From Furcasterigmium furcatum (lineage: Eukaryota > Ascomycota > Sordariomycetes > Glomerellales > Plectosphaerellaceae), in contig BCIA01000006.1 in the NCBI GenBank assembly GCA_001599815.1, positions 3,226,961 to 3,290,960 of the forward strand: a stretch of DNA of 64,000 bases, in the 5' to 3' direction. A model generated the notes under the pieces. It was not told the origin of the DNA and searched no databases. It worked only from the letters and a program-made list of their open reading frames with translations. Positions 32,203 to 43,138 of the stretch are shown here, in pieces. Each line of letters starts with the position of its first letter. Positions within the stretch are counted from its first letter, which is position 1. The position numbers and the translations under genes are program-made.

Positions 32203-33667
32203 TCATGCCGTCGCCGTCGCCGCTGAGGGCGCAGCAGGGGTGCCGTTGGCCACGACCGTCTCCTTCTTCTCGTTGAGCACGCTGTTGTCGGCGGAGGACT
32301 CCGAGACGGCCAGGTTCTGCACGCCCGAGGTGATGTCGACCGCCGGGCTGGGCTCGGGCGCGGGGACGAGGGCCTCGTCGTTAACGGCGGCAGCGGCGAT
32401 GGCGTCGGCCTCGGGCGGCCACGTCCTGGGGACGGAGCAGATGACCTCCTCGATCCGCTTGCCGTTGTCGGAGCCCAGGCTGATGCAGTCCATGGTCTTG
32501 CCGTCGGGCGAGGTGTGCCAGATGAGCGGGCCCGTGGTGAAGGTCGTGTGGCCATTCTTCCACTCGACCACGCCGTCCCACGCGGGGTCGTTGACGGGCA
32601 GGTCGCCAAAGCGGAACTCGAGCTCGCCGCCGTACCGCTTGGGGATGTTGTGCGGTTCGATGAACTGCTCGAGGGTGGGCCTCACCTCGGCGTCGCTGAG
32701 GATGAAGATCTTGGAGACGGTGATGGGGTCGAACCAGCGCTTGATCCAGCCCCAGACGGTCGAGAAGAAGACGGGCGCGCCGATGATGAAGATTCCTGGG
32801 AGGGAGTCAGTACACAAAGGGAAGTGCGAGCGAAGGGGGACACCTACGATCCAGCGTCTCGGGGAAATGCGCCGTCGCCAGCTGGCTGGCGGCCTGCATG
32901 TGGTTCTTCAGGTTCCAGAACTGGCGGAGGCTGACGCCCGAGATGTCGACAATGTTGTTACACATGGTGATCGGCACGTCGGGGTGCTCCCGGTCGGTGA
33001 GCTGGGTGCAGAAGGGCATGGCGAAGCGAGTCAGGTTTTCATAGAGGGCGAACAAGCGAAGCATGCCGTGGGGGGTCTTGCCGTCCCATTCCGCCTCGCT
33101 GAACGTGCCGCCCTCGCGGCCCTGCTTCTCGTAATCGCCGACGGCCTTGGAGTCGAGGTTCTTCACCTCGAAGAGGTACAGCGGGATGCCGCGGCGGTCA
33201 CGGCGGCCGGTCCATTGCGGGTAGAGGCGGCGGGCACCATCATAGGCAGGGTGAGAGATTGTGCGGTACAGGGTATCAATGTCGGTCTGCTTGCGCCAGG
33301 TCTCGGTGTCGGCGAACTGGGTCAGGGCATCGGCGGGCACCCAGCGACGGGCGCGGAGGTAGCGACTGGGAGCACATGTCAGAGAGGCACTTGGCGATCC
33401 GGCGCGTTAACGCGTCCGGGGGAGGCAACGCGGGACTCACAGCAGCAGAGGGTCGTCGTGGGACGCGGGAGGCCCGGGCTTGTACAAACCCCGGTCCTCC
33501 AGGATCTGTTTGAACTCGGCGAAGCGAGCCTCCTGTGACTTGTTGAGATAGCCAAGATGGCCATGAGGGTATGAGACCTGTGACGGCGCGGAGGCCGTGG
33601 ACATGATCTGCTCGAGAGTCTGCGACTCATCGTCGGAGGCGTTGGCGTTGGCGTTGGCTGCAGCCAT
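32203..33667 (-). CDS. Sec14/CRAL-TRIO phospholipid transfer protein
   Basis: Three exons, 33667-33441, 33365-32848 and 32795-32203, give 445 residues. The CRAL-TRIO N-terminal module is visible as FAEFKQILEDRGL then DDPLLLRYLRARRW across the first intron. The lipid-binding fold includes VPITMCNNIVDISGVSLRQFWNLKNHMQAASQLATAHFPETL, then IFIIGAPVFFSTVWGWIKRWFDP across the second intron and SKIFILSD. A 130-residue Ala/Pro/Glu-rich tail follows, absent from yeast Sec14. Members exchange phosphatidylinositol and phosphatidylcholine between Golgi or plasma membranes. A repeat of Asn-Ala codons (AANANANA) opens the protein. Antisense frames here are shadows of its GC-rich codons. Confidence 0.9.
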
Positions 33668-34833
33668 GGCGGGCGGGGAAGCTATCGTGATGGGATTGCC
33701 TAGGCGGTGGCAAGGAGAGGGCTCGGGGGAGGGAGAAGGCTGGGAGGGAATGCCAGAAAAGTAAATAATAATCAGGGTCTTGCCGGGGATATGCGCCCAG
33801 TCAGATCTTGACCGCCAGAAGAAAGGAGCATCGGTGATCGGGGATATTGGACATTGAAAAGAAAGTAAAAGCGTTAGCGCGAGTAAGCAAGGCTCCTATT
33901 TCGGGCAACCCTCCTCTGGCTCTCGCTGGGGGTCATCTGCCGCCATCACGGTGCGGTCCAGTGCCATGGAGTGCCTCAGGGAAGCCTTCCCGCCGGAAGC
34001 GCCGGGAAGGAGATCCCTGTCCGCCCGATTGGGCGTCCGACTCGCTGGGCGTCACGCGCTGGAGACTTGGTTCAACGGTCACCGCTTAGCATTGATCATC
34101 ACTAATTTCCCACCACATCGTTTAGCTCCAGTGCCCATTGCTCGCCTCGGATTGTTCGGACCCGCCACAAAAGCCAACCGAGCCCTCGGGGCTCCTTCGC
34201 TGTCCACTATCGCGATTTCGCTTGGCTCCGGACCGCTGACATCAACTCGGGTAATGGGCATCCAACTCTTTTCAGAGATACTCTAGGCTTTTGACTGATA
34301 CAGTGTCTCATTACAAATGCCTATTTAACACGTAGAACAAAGAGTATGGACAGTCATCCGCCAATTTGGGGCCTCGACTCGCAAGGCCACGCTCGAGACG
34401 GGCCTTAAAAGACCGCCGGCTTACAAGCTACGGAGCCGTCAACTGTTAGGACGTCACATGCTCAACCTCCCAGCATGACATTGCTGCAGCCTGGACTGCC
34501 ATCCCGGTTGTCAATCCAATAAAGTGATTACCATGTTTGCGGGTAGGGCTGAACAGGGACGCTAACCCCGGGTGCACCGGATTCCACGGTGCCGGTGCTG
34601 CCGGATTGGTCTCCACTTCTCCGGCCCTTAGCGGAGGGCACCCGGCGCTGTCCCGAAACGGGCCATTCGCCACCGTGCAGACGGCGGCCTGCTTTCTGCG
34701 TGCAGAGACATACTTCTGGCAGTACAGGATGCCTACTTGGGTCGTTGTGTGTTTGGTCTTTCACTAGAAGATGCTGTATTATTGCACTTCAAATCAACCT
34801 TCTTCACTCATATCTCTTGTTGTCTGAACCAGC
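33668..34833. promoter_or_regulatory. Intergenic region of 1.17 kb upstream of the Sec14 gene
   Basis: It lies between the start of the Sec14-type gene and the 3' end of the ABC transporter, both on the minus strand, so it should hold the Sec14 promoter and the transporter terminator. Open frames carry no recognisable motif. Confidence 0.4.
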
Positions 34834-37800
34834 TCACTCATTACCTCCCTTCCGCCTCCTTGCCAAAGCCCCCTTGAATGGGTTCTTCCCCTTGAACCTC
34901 AACCAGGTAGCAAAGTAGATGACGCCGTAGTTGAACACGATGAACGCGCAGAAAATCCCAAAGTCCCTCCAGATATTGCTGTAATACACACTGAAAGACC
35001 GCCCAAACTGGTCGCCCGTCGCGTACTGGCAGAACTCGCAGAGTCCGTCCGCCCCGGTCTGGACGTAGCCGCCGGCCTGCTGTATGTACGGCTGAGTGTA
35101 TGCCTCGCACGAGAGCCCCGGGGGCGCATCGAAGCGGGCGAATTCACCCGGGGCGCACCGCACGGGCTGCTTGTGGATGGTGGCGCCGAGGAAGGCCTCC
35201 ATGAGGTAGTGGAAGGGCGACGCCCAGTACATCCAAGAGCGCCAGAAGGTCGGCAGCTGCGCCGGGGGGACGACGACGCCGCAGAAGGACACGACGAAGA
35301 GGAAGAAGACGGGGACGAGGAGGGAGGCGAGCAGCTCGTTGGGCGCGAAGGAGGCGATGGCCTGGCCGAAGGAGACGTAGTAGAGCTCGAAGAGCAGCAC
35401 GAGCAGGAAGCAGAAGCCGGAGGTGAAGGAGGAGACGCTGACGCCGAAAGGAGCCCACCACCAGCAGTTCTACGAGATGTTAGTTCAGGTCGTGGTCTGC
35501 TGGGTGTCAGAATTTGGGAGACTCACAAAGTAGACAGCGCCCGCGACAATGGCGTACGGGATCTCAACCAGCACGGCACCCGTCACCCAGGCGACCCAGG
35601 AGTAGATCTTGGCGCTGTTCTCCCTGGACTGGAAGATGTTCCGGCTGTTCAAGAAGACAGGTTGCAGCTGCTGGATCAGGGGCGGGGAGATGGTGAGGGT
35701 CATGAAGATGGAGAATAGCCGGTTCTGGTAGTCGATGCTCGAGTACCCGATCTTCCAGAAAGTGAAGCAGTTGAAGAGGCCTGTGAGGATGTGCAGCATG
35801 AACTTGCCGATGATGTAGTTTGGCGTGCGCCAGTACGCGACGAACGAGCGCCTGACGACGTGTCGCAGCTGCGTCCCCAGCGACGTGGCATACTCCCTGT
35901 CGTCCTTGAGGGAGGCTGTGGGCTCGACGTTCCGGCGGTGGGTTACCATCTCCTCGATATCCCGGCTGCGGTTCTGCTTGTCCTGGGACGACATCCAGAC
36001 ATCGCCCCAGTCTTGCCCTCTGTAGTTGGGATCGCCAGCGCCAATGGCCTCGAGCATGTACTCCGCCGGGTTGGCGTCTGGGGGACACTGATGCGCCCCG
36101 TGTGACTCGAGGTAACGGATGAGTTCTTGACTGTCCCGCCCCAGAGGTCCGTGGTACACAACCCTGCCGCCTGACTTGAGCAACAGCAGCTCGTCAAAGT
36201 GCTCGAAAAGAACCGCAGACGGCTGATGGATGGTGCAGAGGACGGCCTGCCCAGCGTCGGCCAGCTTGCGAAGAAATCGGACAATATTGAACGCCGCAGC
36301 TGAATCGAGACCAGACGTTGGCTCGTCGAGGAACATGAGCAGCTCAGGCTTGGAGGCAAGTTCGACGGCAATGGTCAGACGTTTCCTCTGCTCCTGGTTC
36401 AGCCCCTGGCCGATGTGCCCGATCGTCGCACCGGCGATGTCCTGCATCTCCAGAAGATCAATGATGGTCTCGCAGTAGTCGAGCTTTTCCTGCTTCGGCA
36501 CTTCTCGCGGCTGGCGCAGGAGGGCGGAAAACTGCAGCGCTTCGCGGACAGTGGCTGTGGGCTCGTGAATGTCCATCTGCTCTGCGAACCCCGTCGCCCT
36601 CTGGAACGATTTGGGCAGGGGACGGCCGTCAACGAGGAACTCGCCGGTCACGGTCCCGAAGTTGATTCTCTGCGCCAGGGCATTCAGGAGCGTGGTTTTG
36701 CCGGCGCCGGATGCGCCCATGAGGGCCGTCAACTTGCCAGGTCTGACATACCCCTGAACGTCCTGCAACAGTTTCCGCTCCCCCTTTTCGTACGGGATGG
36801 TGTAGTTGATGTTCTTGAACGTGAACACGGTCTCGTTCTTGGCGACCTGCTTCAGGGTCTCGTTCTTCTCGCTGTCGGCGGACTCGTTGGAGTGCGGCAG
36901 GGCTTCGCTGATGTGGCCAACCGGCCCGACCTCCGCATCTCCCTTCTTCTCCCGGCCACCGGCTGCGATGGTCTCCTCCACGCGCTTGGGAACCTGGCCG
37001 CGCTTGAAGATTGTAATGGCGCCACCGCCAGCGTTCGGCTTCATCAGCTCCATACCGAGGGCCGTCAGCGTGGTGAAGGCCAAGAAGAAGGCCCAAAGGA
37101 AACCAAAGTTACGCCACAGGTGCGCTCGAGTGTAAGTGAAAGCATCCTGGATGTAATCGGCGCCTTGGACGACGGTCGACCCCGGCACGCTGCCCCGGAG
37201 CGTGCAAGACTGGAACTGAGGTTGGGCGTTGGCGCCCTGGGGCACCAAGAACGGCCCGACGCATTGCAGCGGAAGGTTGTAGAACTCGTTCGCCATAAGA
37301 CACTCGAAGCCGTATTGAACCCAGTTGACCCACCGCAGCCAGCTGAACCAGGGGTGCATCGAGGCTGGCGGGATGAGGTAGCCCGTGTAAACGACGATGA
37401 TCTGGATAGATAGGCCCGTGAATCGTGTGGCGACGTCCAGAGTCCCGCACCAAGCTGCAATAGCTCGGAAGTAGGCGTAGGTCACCATCGTCACGAGCCA
37501 CAGGATCAGCGTTGTGATGAAGAACTGCGAAGCCGTCCGAGCTAGGTTGGCCATGAAGTAGATGATGACGTTGAAGAGGAAGACCTGTATGAACACCATC
37601 GGGACGTCGACGACGGTCTGCGCGATGGCAAATGCCGCAGGACGGTAGAACGAGAAGGACTTGTGCTTCAGGAGAATGGGCTTGGCCACGAAGGCGGCGG
37701 TCTGCTCCGCAAGGGCAAGCAAAGCATTGAAGAGTAGGAGGAAGAACAGGGCACCACCACGGGGGAACGCGCCCGCGGCCGAGCTCGGGAGATTGTAGAA

Positions 37801-39651
37801 CAGACTTCCCACGATGAGACCTTGGAAGACGAGGCCTCCCCATTTTCCAAAGAGCGACGCGCGATCTCCGATCATGACGAGGAACTGGCGCTTGGTACAG
37901 GCCCAGACCTGTTTGTGGAAGGGCAGGGTGTAGTTCTTCTTCATCGTCTTCTCGGCGGCAACCAACTCCCGCTGCCGGCGCTGCTCCTCGATAGTCGACT
38001 CAAACTCCCGGATGTCTGCCATGTTGTTGTGGTACGCCTCGCTGTTCCTGTAAGCGTCGGCGAACTCCCGAGGAGAGCGCGGGATGCGATCCTCCCAGCC
38101 CTTTCGGACGCTTCGCTCGTGCTGATCGCTGACCGATGTCAAGAAGTCCGCGGTCGTCCAGCGCTCAGGGCAGTCGAACCCCAGATCAAGGAAGTACTGC
38201 TTCGCACGATCAGCCGGGCCGTAGTAGAGACACTTGCCTCCGTCGATCAGGAGGACTTTGTCGACGAGATCGAACAGAGATTCGCCGGCTTGGTACAGCG
38301 AGACGGCGGTCGAGACGTCGGCCATGTTGGTCATGGCACGAATGGATCTAACGTACTCCAGAGCCGTGCTGGCGTCAAGGCCTTTACTCGAGTTGTCCCA
38401 GCCCTGGACGGAAGCGCGAGTGATCATGGCCTCGGCGATGCTGACACGCTTCCTTTCACCCCCGGAAACGCCGCGGATGAACTCGTTGCCGACCTTGGTG
38501 CCGAGGGTGTGCTCGATCCAGAAGAGCTTCGTGACGACCCGCAGGAACTCCCTGATGTAGTCCTGGCGAGTCTCCCCTTCGAGACGAGACTTTTTGCCAG
38601 GCGTCCGCGTCTGCAGCGCAAACTTCAGAGTCCGCTTGACCGACAGAGTGGCGTAGTGTAGGTCGTCCTCCGGGTTGTAAATCACCTCGCCCCTGAACTG
38701 CTTGCCCATGATTCCAGCATCGGTACCTCCGTAGGTGACATCGCCTTCCACGGCCTCGAATCCCGATCGCTGGTTGCAAAATGCCTTGAGAAACGTGGAG
38801 CAGCCCGAGCCGGGTCGCCCGAGGACCAGCAGAAGCTCGCCAGGCCGGACGCAGCCGTTGAAGCCGCTGATCAGTTCCCTCACAGGCGGCTTGCCGCTGG
38901 CTGCCTTGGCTCCCCTGGTGAAGAGGTTCCTCAGCATCCGGGGCAGACCCAGGAAGATATCGCCGACGGTCGGCTGGAGACTGGCGCCGAGGCCGACGCC
39001 CTTGACGGTGAGATCGCGGAAAATAACGCCGCTGTGTCGGGTCTTTTCCTCCTCGGAGTGCTCCTGGCGCGTCTTGCCGAACATGCGCGCCATGAGCTGG
39101 TTGATCTCATGGGCCTCCTCTGCCACCTCGGCCGACTGAGTGGGCGTGACGGAGAGGTTGGTCCGACGCCGTGACAGCATCCTGAACAGATCGTCTTCAT
39201 TTTGGATGGAGCGTTCGCGCCGCATGGGTGGCTTCTCCGGGACGGTGCTGGCAGGCTTGATCGGCGCCATCCGTGGGACATCTTCTGAGGATGATGAAGG
39301 GCTACGGTCCGGCTTTTCTGCCGGGGCAGTGTTTCTGCGATCCATGTGAAGGAACCTCGGATCTTGTTGCTGAGGTTGATACCCTGCGGTGCCGGAAACA
39401 AGGGGAGGGGTATCACGCTCGGGAGAGTGCCGCCCTCCATGGAGGGTGCTGCTGGAGGATGAGACGTGGTTTGACTTTCCCGATTCCCGTCGTGGAACTT
39501 CTGCCGCGACTGGTGCGAAGTATCCCCCGGCTCTTTGAGGTTCGGAGGTAATGTGAGCTCTCGTCGATGCGGGATCATTCCCAGCTGGAGTTGGTGTCTC
39601 CGGGAACCCCCCTGGGATGTCGGTATCCCGGGGAGTGCCTTGGCGCTCCAT
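34834..39651 (-). CDS. Full-size PDR-type ABC transporter (pleiotropic drug resistance)
   Basis: Two exons, 39651-35527 and 35469-34834, give 1586 residues in the reverse order (NBD-TMD)2 typical of fungal PDR pumps. NBD1 has the degenerate Walker A GRPGSGCSTFLKAF (near residue 280, Cys in place of Lys) and signature VSGGERKRVSIAEA. NBD2 has a canonical Walker A GASGAGKTTLLN (near 976) and the degenerate signature LNQEQRKRLTIAVELA. Each NBD thus keeps the asymmetric pattern expected of this family. Twelve membrane helices fall in two sets, the second split by the intron in YFNCWWWAPFGV. Long Cys-containing extracellular loops are present. The likely role is ATP-driven export of drugs, fungicides or plant compounds. 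The N-terminal 150 residues are Ser/Pro-rich and may be phosphorylated. Expression control is not visible. Confidence 0.95.
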
Positions 39652-40435
39652 GGCGGGAAGTGTGAGTTTAGAGTGACTTTCTCTAATTGAAGAACACTGG
39701 CGGTCGATGTCCTGCGTCTATCGGAAGACCACGGGAAAGGTCTCGTTAAGAATGGATCGCCAAAAGCGACGCGGCAGTATCCAAGACACCTCATCCAGAG
39801 CCTCCGACGGGGAACGGAGACTTGAACACCCTTACTTCCGAGCCCAAGCATTGCGGGCGGCGCGGTCGGAGGTCGATGCTCGCTGTCTCCGACCTTTCGC
39901 ACCATCAGGCTCGTTAGCTGAAGTCTATGACGCCGTCACGAGCATCGAGCCACCGACTGCCGCGCCCGTTCGACACCTAAGCGCTGACTTTCGCTGTGAA
40001 CATCAGTTGGTTTCAGGGACTAGACCAACTGCTAAGTCAAAGTGCCGTGCTGCCGGTGCCCAATCGGTGCGTGGCTCATCGCGATGGAGAGCGTTGTCGC
40101 CATCGAGCCTCCGCAAGCGAAACACGTCATGGACTTTGGATGGGGGACCTCCCAGGCACCGGTCATCACTTTACTGGGAGCCTCGAGAGCCGCTCTGCCG
40201 CTGCAGGTCCAAACTTCCGCTGAATAAGGTGTCTCACTCTATCTGTCTTCCGGAAGCAGCCGGTGGTTTGATCGTTGGTATCATCACAGCCATGCCCTGT
40301 GGTTCCCTCTAGCCACCAGGCTGGTTTTCAACCCCAGATATACAGCTACCGAATTATGTAAGTGTTATTGAGCAAAAAACATCGTTTTTCGAGCTGAGAT
40401 GGTCGTGGGTGGTCAAGGTCAGTGAGGCAAAACGC

Positions 40436-40440
40436 AAAAA
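40436..40440 (-). terminator. RNA polymerase III terminator of tRNA-Ala
   Basis: A run of five T on the minus strand starts four bases after the tRNA 3' end, the usual Pol III stop signal. Confidence 0.75.
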
Positions 40441-40443
40441 GCG

Positions 40444-40527
40444 TGGAGAATCGGGGAATCGAACCCCGGATCTTCCGCAGTGCCGTCTCTGTGCGAAGCG
40501 GACGCATTACCCCTGTGCCAATTCCCC
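40444..40527 (-). tRNA. tRNA-Ala (anticodon CGC) with a 12-nt intron
   Basis: The cloverleaf folds fully. The acceptor stem is GGGGAAT with ATTCTCC (one G-U) plus discriminator A. The D arm starts GCAC with loop AGGGGTAA. The anticodon stem is TCCGC with GCGGA, and the T arm is CGGGG TTCGATT CCCCG. The anticodon loop reads TTCGCA, then the intron CAGAGACGGCAC (40480-40491 on the plus strand), then T, so the mature loop TTCGCAT is the known tRNA-Ala(CGC) loop. The intron sits after position 37, the eukaryotic standard. It decodes GCG codons, which are common in the GC-rich genes here. Confidence 0.9.
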
Positions 40528-42208
40528 CCGGTTGTTGGATCGAAGGCAAATTGCGCGATATATATTCCCGTGTCCATTCATGGTATACCAGTGGCGCCTG
40601 GGGCCAGCGGGCTGCAGGTGGGTCTGCACCCGCTTTTCATGACTAATATTAACCTACTGAGTAGGTCGAGGAGCCCAGTGCCTGACCACGAGACTAGGAC
40701 GACTTGAACTCTCTGCAAATCATCAAGGCGAAAAAAGACTAGGGGCTCCTCGATATAAAGGTGACATGAAACATCAATAGCTCTATTTATTCCTCAGAAG
40801 CCAGCTTACCATGTTCGTGTACCTGTAATCGTCTGGGCAGCCCCATGTCAACCGTGGAGGAAGGGAGGGGGGTCTGTGTTGAACGTTTGGTTGCTGGCAG
40901 TGTTCTCTCATTCTGTATCGAGATGATCTATTTCCAACACTGAGAGCAGCGGTGGCCGCAGATGTGGGAAAGGGCGCGGCTGCTCGGCCTGCTCCCATAG
41001 ATATTTGATCATTTCGATGGTTGGGCAAGATGCCCCTGGATCATCTTCCGCCAACAACAGTCTCCAACTACTGCAATTGGAGAAGCTGCGGACTTGAGCC
41101 TTGTGATTTTCACAGATTTAAAAATTAGAGAAGCACTGTAGCTACTGGTGCAGGCCGATCTGATCATCACCTTCACACGATGCATCATTTGGTCTCCTGT
41201 CCGTCCAACCGGGAACAGCCCCCTGGACAGTCCCCTGGACAGCGGAGAGTATTGCCACTAGATTACCGGGCAGCTCAAGGATATCTGACCAATACGGGTA
41301 CACTGTGAACACCAAGATACAAGCCCATTTCTGGGGCAGAGCTCGCAATGACAGCGTATACGCCACAATGACCGCACCACTCTCGCCGTCGACCATACCC
41401 TGGTGCTGGTGTGCATTCTCCTGATTGTTCTCGGCTTGGCCACGCGGTTCCCATTGGCATTTTTTGATGTTCTCGGCTTTCCGAGGCCGGAGGGGGCAAT
41501 TCGGTGTTTGAGCCTCCAGTGGCTTGAGCCTTGGGCCGCGTCCTTGTCAGGGGTGGCGAGATGCCTCGTGATGCTTGACAACTGCGACGTCTTTAGTATC
41601 TCCCGAGTCCTCTGATTCAATAGCAGATGCGAAGAAAAGTGAAGTAATACTACATGTTTTGCATGTGACGCTGCACATTCCGTGAATAGGTTCTATTGAA
41701 CCGGGATTGCGACGGCCCAGAAGCCCAGTGAATCAAGAGATGTAAGTGAACATCCCCCTACCAGATGCCTCAACAATTGTTCATTCTTGCAAAACACAAC
41801 TGCTCATGTCATTCGATTATCATTACGTACGGGCCTTTGCAGTCGGCAAATGACGGTGGGAACCAAGCCTCTTGACACAATACTGGTATGCCACCTCGTC
41901 ACTTCACTTTTCATGTGCAGCGCCACCATCACAACAAGTCACTCCTCGAGACTCAAGGACCTCATTTACATGTGTCTGGGACTGTGGCAAGGCTTTCTGC
42001 CTTCCTTCCCTTTCCAAGCTTTCATTTGATCCCTCCAGATACCCCTCTCAGACTTCCTCATCAAACCTTTTTTCTCCCCTTCCCACTTCCCCTCGCGCAA
42101 AATCTCGTTTCGCTCCAGCGCTCTCTGCATTCGAGAAACCTAGTTACGTTTTAGGTTTCTGCTCGTCTTCAGAATTTCTCTTTCCACGTTGATTCGCCTC
42201 CTCATTTC

Positions 42209-42976
42209 ATGCGCCTCCGCCTCAATGTCACCATGGACCCCGTCAGCCGATACAGTCGAGTCCGGAGAATCTTGAAACTCCGCCGGGCGATGCGAGAGGC
42301 TGAGCAAGTACACGCGAACAACCCAAAGGTCCCGCCCCAAAAGCGGTCGGTCACACTGCAGAAGCTCAGATATGCCCCGTTCAACGTGCACCATCAGAGC
42401 CCGCTCCGCTAGGTCGTCAACACCTCCGACCTGGCCGACTGCTGGCTCCCACCGCCCCAGCAATGCCAAGTAGATGCGTTCATGCGGGAGTACATGGGAG
42501 AACCTGACGATGATTACCTCGAAAGCCTTTGGGGAAGCGACATTGCCGATGCTGGGAGCACGACAGCACCCGGTGACTCGGAGGAGGAGCCCGAGTTCAA
42601 GAACCTTCTCATGCACATCGACCCCATCCTACTCCTGTACCAGAAGGAGATGATGGAGGCTACTAGAGCAGTATACGACAACCCGTCGAGCTTTGAGATG
42701 TCTCCATCGGTCTTTCCGACATTTACCACGCCGGTCAACGACGAACCATCCCGGGAAAACAACGCTCGTCCTGTCCCAGTCATCGACCCCATCTCCACGA
42801 TGAAGAATTCGCTTCCGCCACTCCACTGTGACCTTGGCAGAGCTGCAGAGCCAGCTGAGTTCGATCGCAGGTCGGAAGAAGAGCAAACGCAAGCACGCAA
42901 AAGGGTCAAGTACAAGATGGTGGCGGACGGCAGCGTCAACGAGGAATCATCTGAATTCGACGCTTACATGCCTTAG
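42209..42976 (+). CDS. Unknown protein, reading frame interrupted by an in-frame TAG
   Basis: One continuous frame of 256 codons is broken only by TAG at 42410-42412. The better start is the ATG at 42233 (MDPVSRYSRVRRILKLRRAM). The part after the stop is acidic and ends in a basic patch (EEEQTQARKRVKYKM), which may be a nuclear signal. Two readings are possible. The stop may be the last three bases of an intron 42308-42412 (GTACAC to CGCTAG, 105 nt, phase 0, a multiple of three), giving about 212 residues. Otherwise it is a nonsense mutation in a pseudogene. The intron lacks a strong CTGAC branch site, so I leave it open. I recognise no family. Codon choice and length suggest a real but lineage-restricted gene. 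Confidence 0.45.
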
Positions 42977-43138
42977 GGCCGTTACTGGATTCAGTATACG
43001 GCGAAGAACATCGTTACCGCGAGACGGCCACGCGAAACCGGGCAGCTCACTAATAAAGTATGGATAGAGCCGTTGGATGTAATACATAGGGTTGATTGGA
43101 AATGCCACCACGCCGGGCTAATTGCACTCTATCAGGCC

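Larger units (their letters stand above)
39652..42208. other. 2.6 kb intergenic region, only a tRNA gene recognised
   Basis: It holds the promoter of the ABC transporter (right of 39651), the tRNA-Ala gene at 40444-40527, and about 1.6 kb with no convincing gene. A 13-nt palindrome CCTACT-G-AGTAGG lies at 40653-40665 and a 12-bp tandem CCCCTGGACAGT at about 41220-41243. A C/T-rich leader precedes the next gene (42010-42200). Confidence 0.4.

Noticed and set aside
32096..33538. 480-codon plus-strand open frame
   Set aside because: It lies antisense to the Sec14-type gene and runs through both of its introns; its composition is a shadow of GC-rich codons.
36415..37413. 332-codon plus-strand open frame
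   Set aside because: It is antisense to the ABC transporter NBD2 and membrane region, with no motif of its own.
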